A DNA stretch of 64,000 nucleotides, taken from the NCBI RefSeq assembly GCF_900239345.1, contig NZ_OESZ01000044.1, positions 62,001 through 126,000 on the forward strand, written 5' to 3'. Source of the stretch: Tenacibaculum dicentrarchi. Lineage in GTDB: Bacteria; Bacteroidota; Bacteroidia; Flavobacteriales; Flavobacteriaceae. The translations under genes and the position numbers were made by a program. Within the stretch, counting starts at the first letter, position 1. Each line of letters opens with the position of its first letter. Shown here one piece after another: positions 43,154 through 52,759 of this stretch. The notes under the pieces were generated by a model. It was not told the DNA's origin and did not search any database. It saw only the letters and a list, made by a program, of their open reading frames with translations.

Positions 43154-45389
43154 AAAAGTAAATTGGGCAATAGATAGAGATTATAAAACAGGAAGTGAAG
43201 ACGAACCCTTACAGTTTTATTTAGATGCCTTATGTAATAGTACAACTTTTGATTTATTATTAGGATATTTTAGTTCTTCTGCTATTAAATTATTATCATT
43301 AGGTTTTGCAAATTTTATTTATTCTGGTGGAAAAATGAGAGTTGTTATTAATAATGTACTTTCAGAAGTTGATAAAAATGCCATTGCTAATGGACAAAAT
43401 AAAGATTTTATTTCTACAATATATAATCTTGAAAATATTAAAGATTTACATAAGTCTTTAGACGAAAATAGTACGCATTTTTTTGAGTGTTTTTCTTGGT
43501 TAATTCATCAGAACAAAATAGAGATTAAAATTATAAAACCTAAAGGAACTAATGGGATTTCTCATTATAAATCAGGAGTTTTTTCAGATGGAAAAAATAG
43601 CATAGGATATAAATCTTCTTGTAACTTTACGTATTACGGTTTTATTGAAAATTTAGAAGAATTAGATTGTCGTATGTCTTGGGATGATGAAAGGTCTAAT
43701 AAAGCAATAGTAAAGCAAATTAAATATTTTGATGAGGTTTTTTCAGGGAATTCTAAAGAAGTAGAATATCTAGATATTGAACAAGTAAAAATTGCTATAA
43801 TGGATGAATTTGGAAATAAAAATATAAAAGAATTATTAAAGAAAGAAAAAGAATTATTAAATAAAAGAGATAAGATTTTTAATAATCCTAAAATAAAAGA
43901 GTCTGTGAATTTTGCTCTTGAAAAAATTGAAAATTTTGAAAGAGAAGAGGATTTACCTAAATTCCCTTATCCTGAAGGAGCTAGAAGTTATCAAAAAGAG
44001 GCTTATTCAAGTTGGATAAAAAATGATAAAAAAGGGTTATTTGCAATGGCTACAGGAACAGGTAAAACATTGACTGCCCTCAATTGTTTATTGAACGAGT
44101 CTAAAAAAGAAATGTCTTACAAAGCTATTATTTTAGTTCCAACTCTTGAACTTGTAGCACAATGGAAAGAAGAATGTGAAAAATTTAATTATTCAAATAT
44201 AATTAGTGTTAGTAGTAAGGAAATTTGGAAAGAGAAATTATCTTTTTATAACACGGTTTCAAGGCTTAATAATCCTTCTTTTATTGTGATAACTACATAT
44301 GCATCTTTTGTAAAAGAGAAATTTCAAAGCTTTTTTAAAGATTTATCAAAAGATACTATTTTTATAGCAGATGAGGTACATAATATTGGAGCACCTAATA
44401 TCTCAAAATTATTACCTAAAATTCATCTAGAAAAAAGAATAGGGTTATCTGCAACTCCAAACAGAGTTTATGATGATATAGGTAATGTTTCTATTGATTC
44501 TTTTTTTAATGATAAAGCTCCGTACGTTTATAATTTTAGTATGAAAAAAGCGATTGAAGATGAGTATTTATGTAAATATTATTACTATCCGCATGTTGTT
44601 TCTTTAATAGAAGAAGAGTTTGAAAAATATAGAGCTATTTCAAAAAAACTAGCACAATATATAGACCCGAAAACAAAATCTTTTAAAAAATGTAAAGAAG
44701 TTGAAATTCTTTTATTAAAAAGAAAAAGAATAATTCATAAGGCTGAAAATAAACTACCTTTATTTAAAAAAATTATACAAAAAGAATTTGAAAAAAGAGG
44801 TAATCTTAAATATACACTAATTTATACTCCTGAAGGTATTCTTGAAGAAAATAACAGTAATATTCAAGATAATTATATTGAAAATGAAGAAGATATTTAT
44901 TTGATAGACCAATATACAAAAGCAATTACAGCAATTGATTTTTCTATAATGGCTAGAAAATTTACTTCTAAAACAAAAGATAGAAAAAAAGTGATTAAGA
45001 AGTTTTCTGACGGCGAATTAGATGTTTTAACTTCGATGAAATGTTTAGACGAAGGTGTAGATGTACCAAGGTCAGAATTAGCTTTTTTTTGTGCTAGTAC
45101 AGGGAATCCAAGGCAATTTATTCAAAGAAGAGGAAGAGTTTTAAGAAAATCAGAAGGAAAACAATTTGCGTATATTCATGATTTAGTGGTAATACCTAAA
45201 TTAAATTTGGATAAAAATGATGAAACATATAATATTGAAAGGTCTTTTATTTTAAATGAAATGAAACGTGTTGAAAACTTTTTTTCATTAGCAATAAATA
45301 AAGCAGAAGTATATGAAAAACTTTCTAATATTTGTGAATATTACAATATTAGCCTTTACAACATAAATGAAATAGATAATAAAAAATAA
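43146..45389 (+). CDS. PLD-like nuclease/DEAD-box helicase, candidate restriction component
   Basis: 747 residues. The N-terminal ~210 residues form a phospholipase-D-like module, with a single HxK-type site (SHYKSGVFSDG near 138) followed by SSCNFTYYGFIENLEE. A superfamily 2 helicase follows, with Walker A ATGTGKT (~302), DEVH (~408), SATPNR (~435) and motif VI QRRGRVLR (~660). Such PLD-helicase proteins occur in restriction systems, including phosphorothioation-dependent ones. The gene is translationally coupled to sspA. Equivalent to one of SspF, SspG or SspH, or to the Dnd restriction helicase family, by context; which one I cannot say. Confidence 0.8.
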   Translation: MLKKVNWAIDRDYKTGSEDEPLQFYLDALCNSTTFDLLLGYFSSSAIKLLSLGFANFIYSGGKMRVVINNVLSEVDKNAIANGQNKDFISTIYNLENIKDLHKSLDENSTHFFECFSWLIHQNKIEIKIIKPKGTNGISHYKSGVFSDGKNSIGYKSSCNFTYYGFIENLEELDCRMSWDDERSNKAIVKQIKYFDEVFSGNSKEVEYLDIEQVKIAIMDEFGNKNIKELLKKEKELLNKRDKIFNNPKIKESVNFALEKIENFEREEDLPKFPYPEGARSYQKEAYSSWIKNDKKGLFAMATGTGKTLTALNCLLNESKKEMSYKAIILVPTLELVAQWKEECEKFNYSNIISVSSKEIWKEKLSFYNTVSRLNNPSFIVITTYASFVKEKFQSFFKDLSKDTIFIADEVHNIGAPNISKLLPKIHLEKRIGLSATPNRVYDDIGNVSIDSFFNDKAPYVYNFSMKKAIEDEYLCKYYYYPHVVSLIEEEFEKYRAISKKLAQYIDPKTKSFKKCKEVEILLLKRKRIIHKAENKLPLFKKIIQKEFEKRGNLKYTLIYTPEGILEENNSNIQDNYIENEEDIYLIDQYTKAITAIDFSIMARKFTSKTKDRKKVIKKFSDGELDVLTSMKCLDEGVDVPRSELAFFCASTGNPRQFIQRRGRVLRKSEGKQFAYIHDLVVIPKLNLDKNDETYNIERSFILNEMKRVENFFSLAINKAEVYEKLSNICEYYNISLYNINEIDNKK

Positions 45390-45396
45390 TTGCAGA

Positions 45397-45624
45397 ATGA
45401 GAAAAAATAAAATTTTCAGAAAATTTATTAGTCATGAACTGATAATTGATAAATATGGTATAAATAAAGTAGATATACCAAACAACATAACACAAGCACT
45501 AGCTTCAGAAATTCCTATTATCAAAACAATTGCTACACTAGTCGAAGAATTAGAAAATAACCCAGGGATTAATAATGTCGCTCTGTATAATAAAATAAAT
45601 ATTTATCTAACTCAAAATATATAA
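45397..45624 (+). CDS. 75-residue orphan protein in the effector operon
   Basis: No recognised domain. Helical, with MRKNKIFRKFISHELIIDKY and a second amphipathic helix (IPIIKTIATLVEELENN). It lies 7 bases after the helicase gene and 2 before the SMC-like gene, so it must be cotranscribed. Could be a small partner subunit or antitoxin-like regulator of the two large enzymes; no direct evidence. Confidence 0.65.
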   Translation: MRKNKIFRKFISHELIIDKYGINKVDIPNNITQALASEIPIIKTIATLVEELENNPGINNVALYNKINIYLTQNI

Positions 45625-45626
45625 CT

Positions 45627-47774
45627 ATGATAATTCAACAAATAGTAATTACCAATTATCAAAGTTATTATGGTGAAAATGTATTTAATTTTGAAAAAGG
45701 TTTAAATATTATTCATGGTGCAAATGGACATGGGAAAACGAAGTTTTTTGAAGCTATTGAATGGCTTTTTAATAGTTCTGATTCTAGTACTTATTTAGAA
45801 AGTCTTCTAAGTAGAAAAGCAGTTTATAATAATCTTGAAAATGGAGAGAATATAACAGTTTCTGTAAGATTAACAGTATATCAAAACAAAGAAGTCAAAA
45901 CACTTGAAAAATCGTTTATTGCAAGTAAAATTGAAAATGGTATTGATATATCTAAACCTGTTTTAAAAGGAATTAGAGAAGAGGAAACAGGTGAAAGAGA
46001 TTATGTTGATTCTCCTGAGAGATTAAGAAGTGAAATATTTGATAATAGAATCAGAAAATATAGCATGTTTAAAGGAGAAACAGATTTAAAAGTTTTTCAA
46101 GATAAAGATGCTCTTTTAACTCTGATAGGAATGTTTTCTGATACTAAACATTTAGAAAAATACATATCTAAATCAGAATATTTTGTTGGTCGTGCTGATG
46201 ATGCTGTAACTAAAAGTGCAAATAAAAATGTAAATGATAAAAAAAAATATACAACATTAAGCCATAAAATCACTAATTGTAAAAAAACAATAACTGATAA
46301 AAAGCTTGAGAAAAAACAGCACGAAATTAATATTGAAAAAAATAAAAATTCAATAGATAGTTATGAGAATATTATTGATAATGCCGATGCATATCAAACT
46401 CACACAAAAAGGATTAATAAAAAAGAAGATGAAATTATACAACTTCAACTAAAGGTTCACAAAGCTGAAAAATATACACAAGATTTATTTGATGAAAATT
46501 GGATTCTAGTAAATTACAAACCGATATTTGAAGAGTACAAAACAAAAGTTGCTGAAATTTCAAAAAATAAACGAAAATTAGAAAATGAATATCAGCAAAA
46601 AATAGGAGAAGAAAATGCTATAAAAAAGTTGAAAAATAATATTATTCCTTTGCCAATAGGTGCTCCTACTAGGTCGCATATGGAAGAAATGTTAGCTGAT
46701 GAACTTTGTAAAGTCTGCAATAGAGAAGCTCAAAAAGATTCGGAAGCTTATCAATTTATGAACAATAGATTGAAAGAGTATATTGAATCTGTAGAAAAAA
46801 ACAAAACAGAAAAAAAATATCTTTTCAAAAGTGATTTTATTAAATCTTTGACTAAAATATCTGATGCTCAAGATGAAAATATTGCTAAGATTATTAAAAT
46901 GGAAGCTGTTATTTCTGAAAATTTTGAGTTTGTAGAATTTCAAAAGAAAAATATCAATAAAAAAATAAAAGAAAAAGAAAAAGAAGAAGAAGAAAGAGCT
47001 AAAATTATTAGCGATTCAGGGTTAAAAGCAGAAAGTTCCGCTACAATATTGCAAAATTATAAAGGTTTAAGTAGAAATAATGAAGATGAAAAAGAATCGC
47101 TTAGAAAAATAGAAGAAACCCTTAAGATTGAAAATATAAAATTAATTAAATTTCAAGAAGAAAAAGATGAAATTGATACAAAAAATGTATCAGGGTACTT
47201 AATACAAACAAGTGACCTTTTAAAAGATATACTAAAAATTACAACTCAAACTACTGAAAGAGAATTTAATTCATTAGTTATTTATTTAGAAAATCAAGCT
47301 AATGAAATTTATAAATCAACTAATAAAGATGGGTTTACTGGAAAAATAAAATTATCAAAATCAAAAATAGGAAATCAAAATCAAGTTGAATTTAAAGTTG
47401 TAGATAATTTTAATAAATCATTTGATATGAGTGGTTCTCAAGAAGTATTGGCGCATACATCGTTATTATTAGCTATTTCAAAAATGGTGAAAAAAGAAGC
47501 AAATGAAAGTTATCCATTAATTTTAGACGCACCACTATCTACTTTTGATAGAAATAAATATTCGTTGTTTTTTGATTCGTTTAAAGAAAATACCGAACAA
47601 GCTATTATTGTTATAAAAGACTTTATCATAGAAGATGAGAACAAAAAAATAAGTATTGATAAAAGTTTTTATAGAGAAGATATTCATAAAGATAAATCTT
47701 TCTGGGTGAAGCTACATGAAAACTCTAACATAAATGAAATTGAAACTATAAATTCTGTTGTAATAGAACTATAA
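45627..47774 (+). CDS. SMC/Rad50-like ATPase (DndD-like)
   Basis: 715 residues. It has Walker A GANGHGKT at 31-38, long coiled coils (about 180-345 and 370-560), a zinc-hook-like CKVC at 361-364, an ABC signature region MSGSQEVLAHTSLLLAIS near 600 and Walker B YPLILDAPLSTFD near 630. The first residues (IVITNYQSYYGENVFNFEKG) are those of AAA_23/RecF-type ATPases. Similar proteins are DndD in Dnd systems and components of PT-dependent restriction modules. Its place in the effector operon, apart from sspBCD, favours the restriction side. Confidence 0.85.
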   Translation: MIIQQIVITNYQSYYGENVFNFEKGLNIIHGANGHGKTKFFEAIEWLFNSSDSSTYLESLLSRKAVYNNLENGENITVSVRLTVYQNKEVKTLEKSFIASKIENGIDISKPVLKGIREEETGERDYVDSPERLRSEIFDNRIRKYSMFKGETDLKVFQDKDALLTLIGMFSDTKHLEKYISKSEYFVGRADDAVTKSANKNVNDKKKYTTLSHKITNCKKTITDKKLEKKQHEINIEKNKNSIDSYENIIDNADAYQTHTKRINKKEDEIIQLQLKVHKAEKYTQDLFDENWILVNYKPIFEEYKTKVAEISKNKRKLENEYQQKIGEENAIKKLKNNIIPLPIGAPTRSHMEEMLADELCKVCNREAQKDSEAYQFMNNRLKEYIESVEKNKTEKKYLFKSDFIKSLTKISDAQDENIAKIIKMEAVISENFEFVEFQKKNINKKIKEKEKEEEERAKIISDSGLKAESSATILQNYKGLSRNNEDEKESLRKIEETLKIENIKLIKFQEEKDEIDTKNVSGYLIQTSDLLKDILKITTQTTEREFNSLVIYLENQANEIYKSTNKDGFTGKIKLSKSKIGNQNQVEFKVVDNFNKSFDMSGSQEVLAHTSLLLAISKMVKKEANESYPLILDAPLSTFDRNKYSLFFDSFKENTEQAIIVIKDFIIEDENKKISIDKSFYREDIHKDKSFWVKLHENSNINEIETINSVVIEL

Positions 47775-47777
47775 ATT

Positions 47778-48329
47778 ATGGATAAATTATTCGATGAGTG
47801 GAAAAAATCTACGCCTAAATTTGATAAAAATTTACAGCACCTTTTTGATTCTTTAAGTAGAAAAGGTGGAGGTGCTGAAAATGATAGAGAAGATAAAGGG
47901 AAAATTTTTAGTAATAATTATGAATTATATATTTATGCTTTTTTCTTAGGTTTATACAATGATAAATATGAAAAACTTCCAGAAAATGCAGAATTAAAAG
48001 ATTTTAGTCAGCCAATCCAATATTGGGGAAGTACTAAAAGTATTAGTAGAAGTGATTTCTCAAATATTCAACAGTATATTTTTATGGCGGTTATAGCCAA
48101 AACACAAGGTATTGAAGATGATTTAATCGAATTAGATAAAGGAAAAAAAACAGTAGAGGCTATAAAGAAGCGTTTACACAAAACTTTGCAAAATTATACT
48201 AATGGCGGATTACTTTTTCTAGAAGAAAAAATACAAGAAGATAATTTAGATATTACTATAAATACAAGTATGCTTGACCTTATTTTGAAAGCGAATTTAA
48301 AAGAAGAAAAAGTATTAAGCGAGGTTTAA
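47778..48329 (+). CDS. 183-residue unknown protein closing the effector operon
   Basis: Helical soluble protein; notable are a KGGGAENDREDKGKIFSNNY segment and LYIYAFFLGLYNDKYEKLP. It starts three bases after the SMC-like gene. Proteins of this size and position exist next to DndD-like ATPases, but the sequence lacks the short DndE pattern I know. So I leave it unnamed. It ends at a strong bidirectional terminator facing sspD. Confidence 0.7.
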   Translation: MDKLFDEWKKSTPKFDKNLQHLFDSLSRKGGGAENDREDKGKIFSNNYELYIYAFFLGLYNDKYEKLPENAELKDFSQPIQYWGSTKSISRSDFSNIQQYIFMAVIAKTQGIEDDLIELDKGKKTVEAIKKRLHKTLQNYTNGGLLFLEEKIQEDNLDITINTSMLDLILKANLKEEKVLSEV

Positions 48330-48336
48330 CTTAAAA

Positions 48337-48373
48337 TAAAAAAGAGCTTATTTATAAATAAGCTCTTTTTTTT
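48337..48373. terminator. Bidirectional terminator between the two defence operons
   Basis: Nearly perfect palindrome with stem AAAAGAGCTTATTTA and T tracts on both sides. Confidence 0.92.
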
Positions 48374-48404
48374 ACAAATTATAAGAATTAAGTTTTTAAA
48401 ACGA

Positions 48405-49532
48405 TTAGATAAAACAACTAGCACAGCCTTCACCTTCAGCGTCTAATATTTCATCTTGCCAAGACTGCCCTGTTCTAGATTTCTTTTTTTGCCTGTTCAT
48501 TCTTAAAAAATGTTCTTTTTTTATAGATGCAACACGCTCGGGTTTATTAAGAACCTCTAAAGATTCTGCCATCCAAGTATATCCTTCTTTTTCATATTCA
48601 ATTGCTTTTGTATATAATTCAGGATGTTGCTCTAATAACCAAACCCATTCTATTTTTTGCTGATAAAAACAAAAGAAACAACCAGAACGACTTCTAGAAT
48701 ACGTTCCTTTTTTTATTTCTCCATCAATTTCAACTTGATATTCAATAGGTTTGTAATAAGCAGGAATACCAACTCCTGATTCTTCCAAAATTTGAAAAAC
48801 ATCATCAATCCCAATAATTTCATCATTTTCAATTAAAGGAAATACTTCTAACTTACCAATTGGATAATCGGTAGTTTTTAGAAATTCAAAAACTACTTTA
48901 TTGAATAATTTTAAATCGACATCCATTAAAGCATTTAGCTTCTGTGTTTGTGTAAATTTAGGAGAGATAAGTTGCTCAATATATTGTAATGCATTCGCTA
49001 ATACATTTTCTTCTGCATAATTATTATAATAATCTTTAAGAGCTTCTATATTTGAATTTGATAATAATTTTTTTATAACATCTTCACTCCAAATATTTTT
49101 TCTAAAAGGAAATATCGTTTGAATATTTTCTTTTTTAGAAATATAACCTTCTCTATTTTCATCTCCTCTAATTCCAACATAAGAAATAGTAGGTTCATCT
49201 CCAACATAAGATTCAAAAGGTTGTAATTTCATTTTATTAGTACACCATCTAGCAGTTGCAGAAGGTAAGTAACCTCCATACATTGCTAAAAAGTGGTCAA
49301 AAGGATTTTTCATTGGAGAATTATCCTCGTTCATAGATTTGTATAACTCAATATCTTTACCTAAAACAGAATTTAACCGACCTATTAAATCATAGGTTTC
49401 TTTGAGTTCTTTTCCAGTATCACAGGTGTAGTATTCTGTGTCAAGTTCTGGGTATTTTTGACTCATATAAATAGCTAAAGCGGCGCTGTCTTTACCGCCT
49501 GAAATACCTAATAAATGTTTTACCTTTTTCAT
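48405..49532 (-). CDS. sspD: PAPS-reductase/ATP-pyrophosphatase family protein (SspD/DndC-like)
   Basis: 375 residues. PP-loop SGGKDS at 11-16 binds ATP, and RWCTNKMK (C97) follows. A SGCFFCFY motif (C285, C288) and a terminal GCASCF (C370, C373) could hold an Fe-S cluster. This is the DndC/SspD pattern: activation of the DNA phosphate for sulfur insertion. The VGIRGDENREGY segment is typical of the family. Last gene of sspBCD, two bases after sspC. Confidence 0.88.
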   Translation of the reverse strand: MKKVKHLLGISGGKDSAALAIYMSQKYPELDTEYYTCDTGKELKETYDLIGRLNSVLGKDIELYKSMNEDNSPMKNPFDHFLAMYGGYLPSATARWCTNKMKLQPFESYVGDEPTISYVGIRGDENREGYISKKENIQTIFPFRKNIWSEDVIKKLLSNSNIEALKDYYNNYAEENVLANALQYIEQLISPKFTQTQKLNALMDVDLKLFNKVVFEFLKTTDYPIGKLEVFPLIENDEIIGIDDVFQILEESGVGIPAYYKPIEYQVEIDGEIKKGTYSRSRSGCFFCFYQQKIEWVWLLEQHPELYTKAIEYEKEGYTWMAESLEVLNKPERVASIKKEHFLRMNRQKKKSRTGQSWQDEILDAEGEGCASCFI

Positions 49533-49534
49533 TG

Positions 49535-52500
49535 TTAAATATGCATTTCTTTAGATAGTAATTCAATTAAAAGTTCTTTTCTTTTAGCTGTATCTAATTT
49601 GTTAATGGTGTCACTTATCGATTTTTTGATTGATTTGAACTCTTTAGAAGTGTTTGTATTTACAACCAATGTATCATCAATAAATTCTCCTGTTTCGCCA
49701 AAGAATCGAATAGAATATAGCGTTTCTTTATTTGAGTTACTATTAAAATTACGAATTTCAGAAGCTTTTATCAACCCTAAAGATAAATCCTTTATTGAGT
49801 TCATTAATAAAGGTTCTTCTTCATCGATTAATGTATCTAAACCTTTACCTAAAGCAACATCAGCAACCGATTTAATCCAACTTATTCTATCATCTAAAGG
49901 AGATATTAGTCGTTTATAAAAAACATTCTGTGTTTTACCTAAAGTAGCAGGATTAATTCCGTTAATTTTAGCTTGAATTTCATCTTTATAAACATCAAAA
50001 TTAGATGATTTACAATAAAAAGAGTCTATTATTATTTTTTCTACTCTATTTAACAATTCACCATAAGCATTTCGTATTTCTCTAATAGCATCTTGTGTAT
50101 GATTAGTAAAAGATTGAAGTACTTCGGGATCTTCTTTTATCGCTAAAGAGTGAAACCCTAATGCGGTAGGAAATAAATTAAATAAGGCATCTTCTGGGTC
50201 TTTTGCAATTAGAATAGCTTCTCTTAATTTCGTAGCTTTTATTGATAACTTAGTTGTTTTTAGCGTGTATTTATTTAATCCTCTTTGAAATTTTAAAAAG
50301 TTTCCAAAAATAGCTAAAAAAGTAGATTGCGTACCTTTTGAGTTTGAATCACCAATTTGAACTAATTCCTTATAGCTTTCTAATAAATTAACTTTTAAGC
50401 CAGAAACATCGTAGCTTTTAATTAAAAAATCTTGTGGTTTTTTATAGATTAAATCAATAGTATCATCTGTAATGAAAGGAACAAACCCTCCGTTAGTATG
50501 AAATAAAGCATAATCTTCTTTTTTAGCAATTAAAAAGATAGGAATCCAAAAAGTTATAAATCCTTTTTTTAGCTTGTATGGCTTTTGTTCTAATATTTCA
50601 TAAAACTCAAGCAAGTTTCTTTTATTAGATAACGAACTTTTTAAAAACTGTTCAGATAAATTCCATAAATCATATAAATTACTGTTTTTATCTGGTTGAT
50701 TTAATTCATAATAACCTAATTTTTTATTTTTTTGATGAATACCAGATTCTTTCAATAAGCTAATGTAAATGGCTTTTTGAGGAGGGAATTTATCTGCTGG
50801 AAAATTTAAATTTTCTAGATGTTTATTAGCAAGTAAACTTCTCGTTAAATATTTTCTTGCAGTATTTATAGGAGTACTTAGAAACTCTTTATTTATAAGT
50901 TCATTATTGAAAATTGGTGTTTTTTCATAAATTTGGTAACATATTTTTGTCAGCCATTCATATAATTTATGTTTACTTACAATTGGCATTGTTTCGCCAT
51001 TATTAACCCAAATATTTTTATCATTATTAAATAATTGATTAATAACAAGATTTTCTAGTTGCTGTAAATGAAATTTTCGTTCAGAATTTAAAAGTTCTAA
51101 AGCGTTTTTATCATTTTGATGTTTTTCTAATAAGTTATTAAACTTAAGAATCATCAAAATTTCATTTTTTATTTGTGATGAATTTTTATATAAAACAAAA
51201 ATATTAGCAACAAATTCGGTTGATTTTTTCTTGACATCAGAAATATTCAAATCATCAAAAACTAAATTAATATAACCATCGATAATACCTTCAGGTTTTG
51301 TTACTTCTTGAAATCTATTAAATATTCTATATTCAAAAAAACGTCTTGTACCTGTTTCAAAAGAATATCTTTTAACAAGTAAAACAGGTAAATTTATAAG
51401 GTTTTTAATTTCTGAACTAATAGAGAAATCTGGATTAATTTCTCGACTAACAGTAATTAATTCTTGTTCAAGGTCTAAATCTGTTCCTTCTAAGAAATTT
51501 ATTTTATTACTATGTTTATAAAATCTAATTATCCCAGCTTTTTCTAGTTTTTCTAAAGAAGATGATACATTACCATTTTTAGTTAAGCTAAAATAATTAG
51601 TTATAAACTCTTTGTCAAAAAGCCCACCTATTTTAGAAAAAATATTTACTAACCCTATAGTTTTTATAACTTTAGAAACCTGTAAGTAATCTTGTTTAAA
51701 GATTAATTCGGCTCTTTCTAAAGCTCTAAATGTAGTTAGCCATTGAGTTCTGTGTGGGTTGTTAGAATTATTAATTTCTGTTGATAAAGTATTTACTAAA
51801 TAGTCATATACATTAGAAACGGTATAAAAATCTTCCTCTAATTTATGAATAGAATAGTCTGTAGTATCATTTAAAAATGAAAATAAAGACCGTTCATTTT
51901 GACCATAACGTTGCAAAGATTTAACAAGAATGTTTGAAGAAAGCCAATCTAATGGATATAAAGATTCTGTTAATTTTTGATTTACTAATTTATTATGACT
52001 AACGAGTTTAGAGTTTTGAATTAGTACTGATAATTTTTTAAAATCACCTTGAATATTTTTAGGTAGTGAAATTTTTTTTAATTTTTTACTAGCAAAGTAA
52101 ATAAGCTGTTCTATGGGTTCATTAAAAACTAAATCAACAAAACGACCTTTTACTTTTTCCCATTCAGACTTATCTTGACTAGATAAATTATTCCCATAAC
52201 TAGCAAAATTTTGATGTAATGTTATTATAAAATAAGTGTTATTTAAGTCATTATTTGCCCATTCAGAAATTTGTTGAAGTAAAAATAATTCATCTAAAGA
52301 ATTATTTTTTGAGGCATATTCTAAGAGTTTTCCAAATTCATCTATAACTAATACAATACCCTTTTTAGCTGTTTCTGCTTTTTTTCTTATTTTTTCTAAA
52401 GCAATAATTATTTTAGAGTTATTAATAACTCCGTCAATTTTTAATTTCTTAGCTATTACATTTAAAAGAGAATCATTTTCACCTATTATTTTAATAAAAT

Positions 52501-52759
52501 CATAATCTATTACACTGTTTTTTTCAGCTTCTATATTATTGAAAAATATTTTCTCTCGCTTTAAATTCTTTTCAAGAGCCCAAATAAAAGTTGATTTACC
52601 TGTTCCATAATTACCAATTAAATTAAATGATTTATTTGCACTGTGATTATTAATGAAAATTCTATCAAAAATTTCTTTAGTATTTGGTGTAACTACGTAA
52701 TCTATTAGTTTAGATTCGTCCCTAACGATATTGGTTGAAATATTATTACTGTACTCCAT
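49535..52759 (-). CDS. sspC: Large P-loop ATPase of the phosphorothioation system (SspC-like)
   Basis: 1074 residues. N-terminal ATPase domain with Walker A GNYGTGKST at 49-57 and Walker B IVLVIDEFGK at about 135-143, followed by sensor-like YFIITLHQNF. The rest is a long helical region with winged-helix-like parts (for example around 370-430) and a C-terminal coiled segment. Domain style is that of large defence ATPases such as BrxC. Neighbours (DUF4007 upstream, PAPS reductase downstream) fit SspC. It overlaps sspB by 14 bases. Confidence 0.8.
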   Translation of the reverse strand: MEYSNNISTNIVRDESKLIDYVVTPNTKEIFDRIFINNHSANKSFNLIGNYGTGKSTFIWALEKNLKREKIFFNNIEAEKNSVIDYDFIKIIGENDSLLNVIAKKLKIDGVINNSKIIIALEKIRKKAETAKKGIVLVIDEFGKLLEYASKNNSLDELFLLQQISEWANNDLNNTYFIITLHQNFASYGNNLSSQDKSEWEKVKGRFVDLVFNEPIEQLIYFASKKLKKISLPKNIQGDFKKLSVLIQNSKLVSHNKLVNQKLTESLYPLDWLSSNILVKSLQRYGQNERSLFSFLNDTTDYSIHKLEEDFYTVSNVYDYLVNTLSTEINNSNNPHRTQWLTTFRALERAELIFKQDYLQVSKVIKTIGLVNIFSKIGGLFDKEFITNYFSLTKNGNVSSSLEKLEKAGIIRFYKHSNKINFLEGTDLDLEQELITVSREINPDFSISSEIKNLINLPVLLVKRYSFETGTRRFFEYRIFNRFQEVTKPEGIIDGYINLVFDDLNISDVKKKSTEFVANIFVLYKNSSQIKNEILMILKFNNLLEKHQNDKNALELLNSERKFHLQQLENLVINQLFNNDKNIWVNNGETMPIVSKHKLYEWLTKICYQIYEKTPIFNNELINKEFLSTPINTARKYLTRSLLANKHLENLNFPADKFPPQKAIYISLLKESGIHQKNKKLGYYELNQPDKNSNLYDLWNLSEQFLKSSLSNKRNLLEFYEILEQKPYKLKKGFITFWIPIFLIAKKEDYALFHTNGGFVPFITDDTIDLIYKKPQDFLIKSYDVSGLKVNLLESYKELVQIGDSNSKGTQSTFLAIFGNFLKFQRGLNKYTLKTTKLSIKATKLREAILIAKDPEDALFNLFPTALGFHSLAIKEDPEVLQSFTNHTQDAIREIRNAYGELLNRVEKIIIDSFYCKSSNFDVYKDEIQAKINGINPATLGKTQNVFYKRLISPLDDRISWIKSVADVALGKGLDTLIDEEEPLLMNSIKDLSLGLIKASEIRNFNSNSNKETLYSIRFFGETGEFIDDTLVVNTNTSKEFKSIKKSISDTINKLDTAKRKELLIELLSKEMHI

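Noticed and set aside
49599..49919. Plus-strand reading frame of 106 codons within the SspC-like gene
   Set aside because: Antisense shadow of a well-supported coding region; the same applies to frames at 53053, 56459 and 57083.
49535..52759. BREX BrxC gene
   Set aside because: The ATPase style is similar, but no pglX, pglZ, brxA, brxB or brxL is present, and DUF4007 plus PAPS reductase neighbours point to Ssp.
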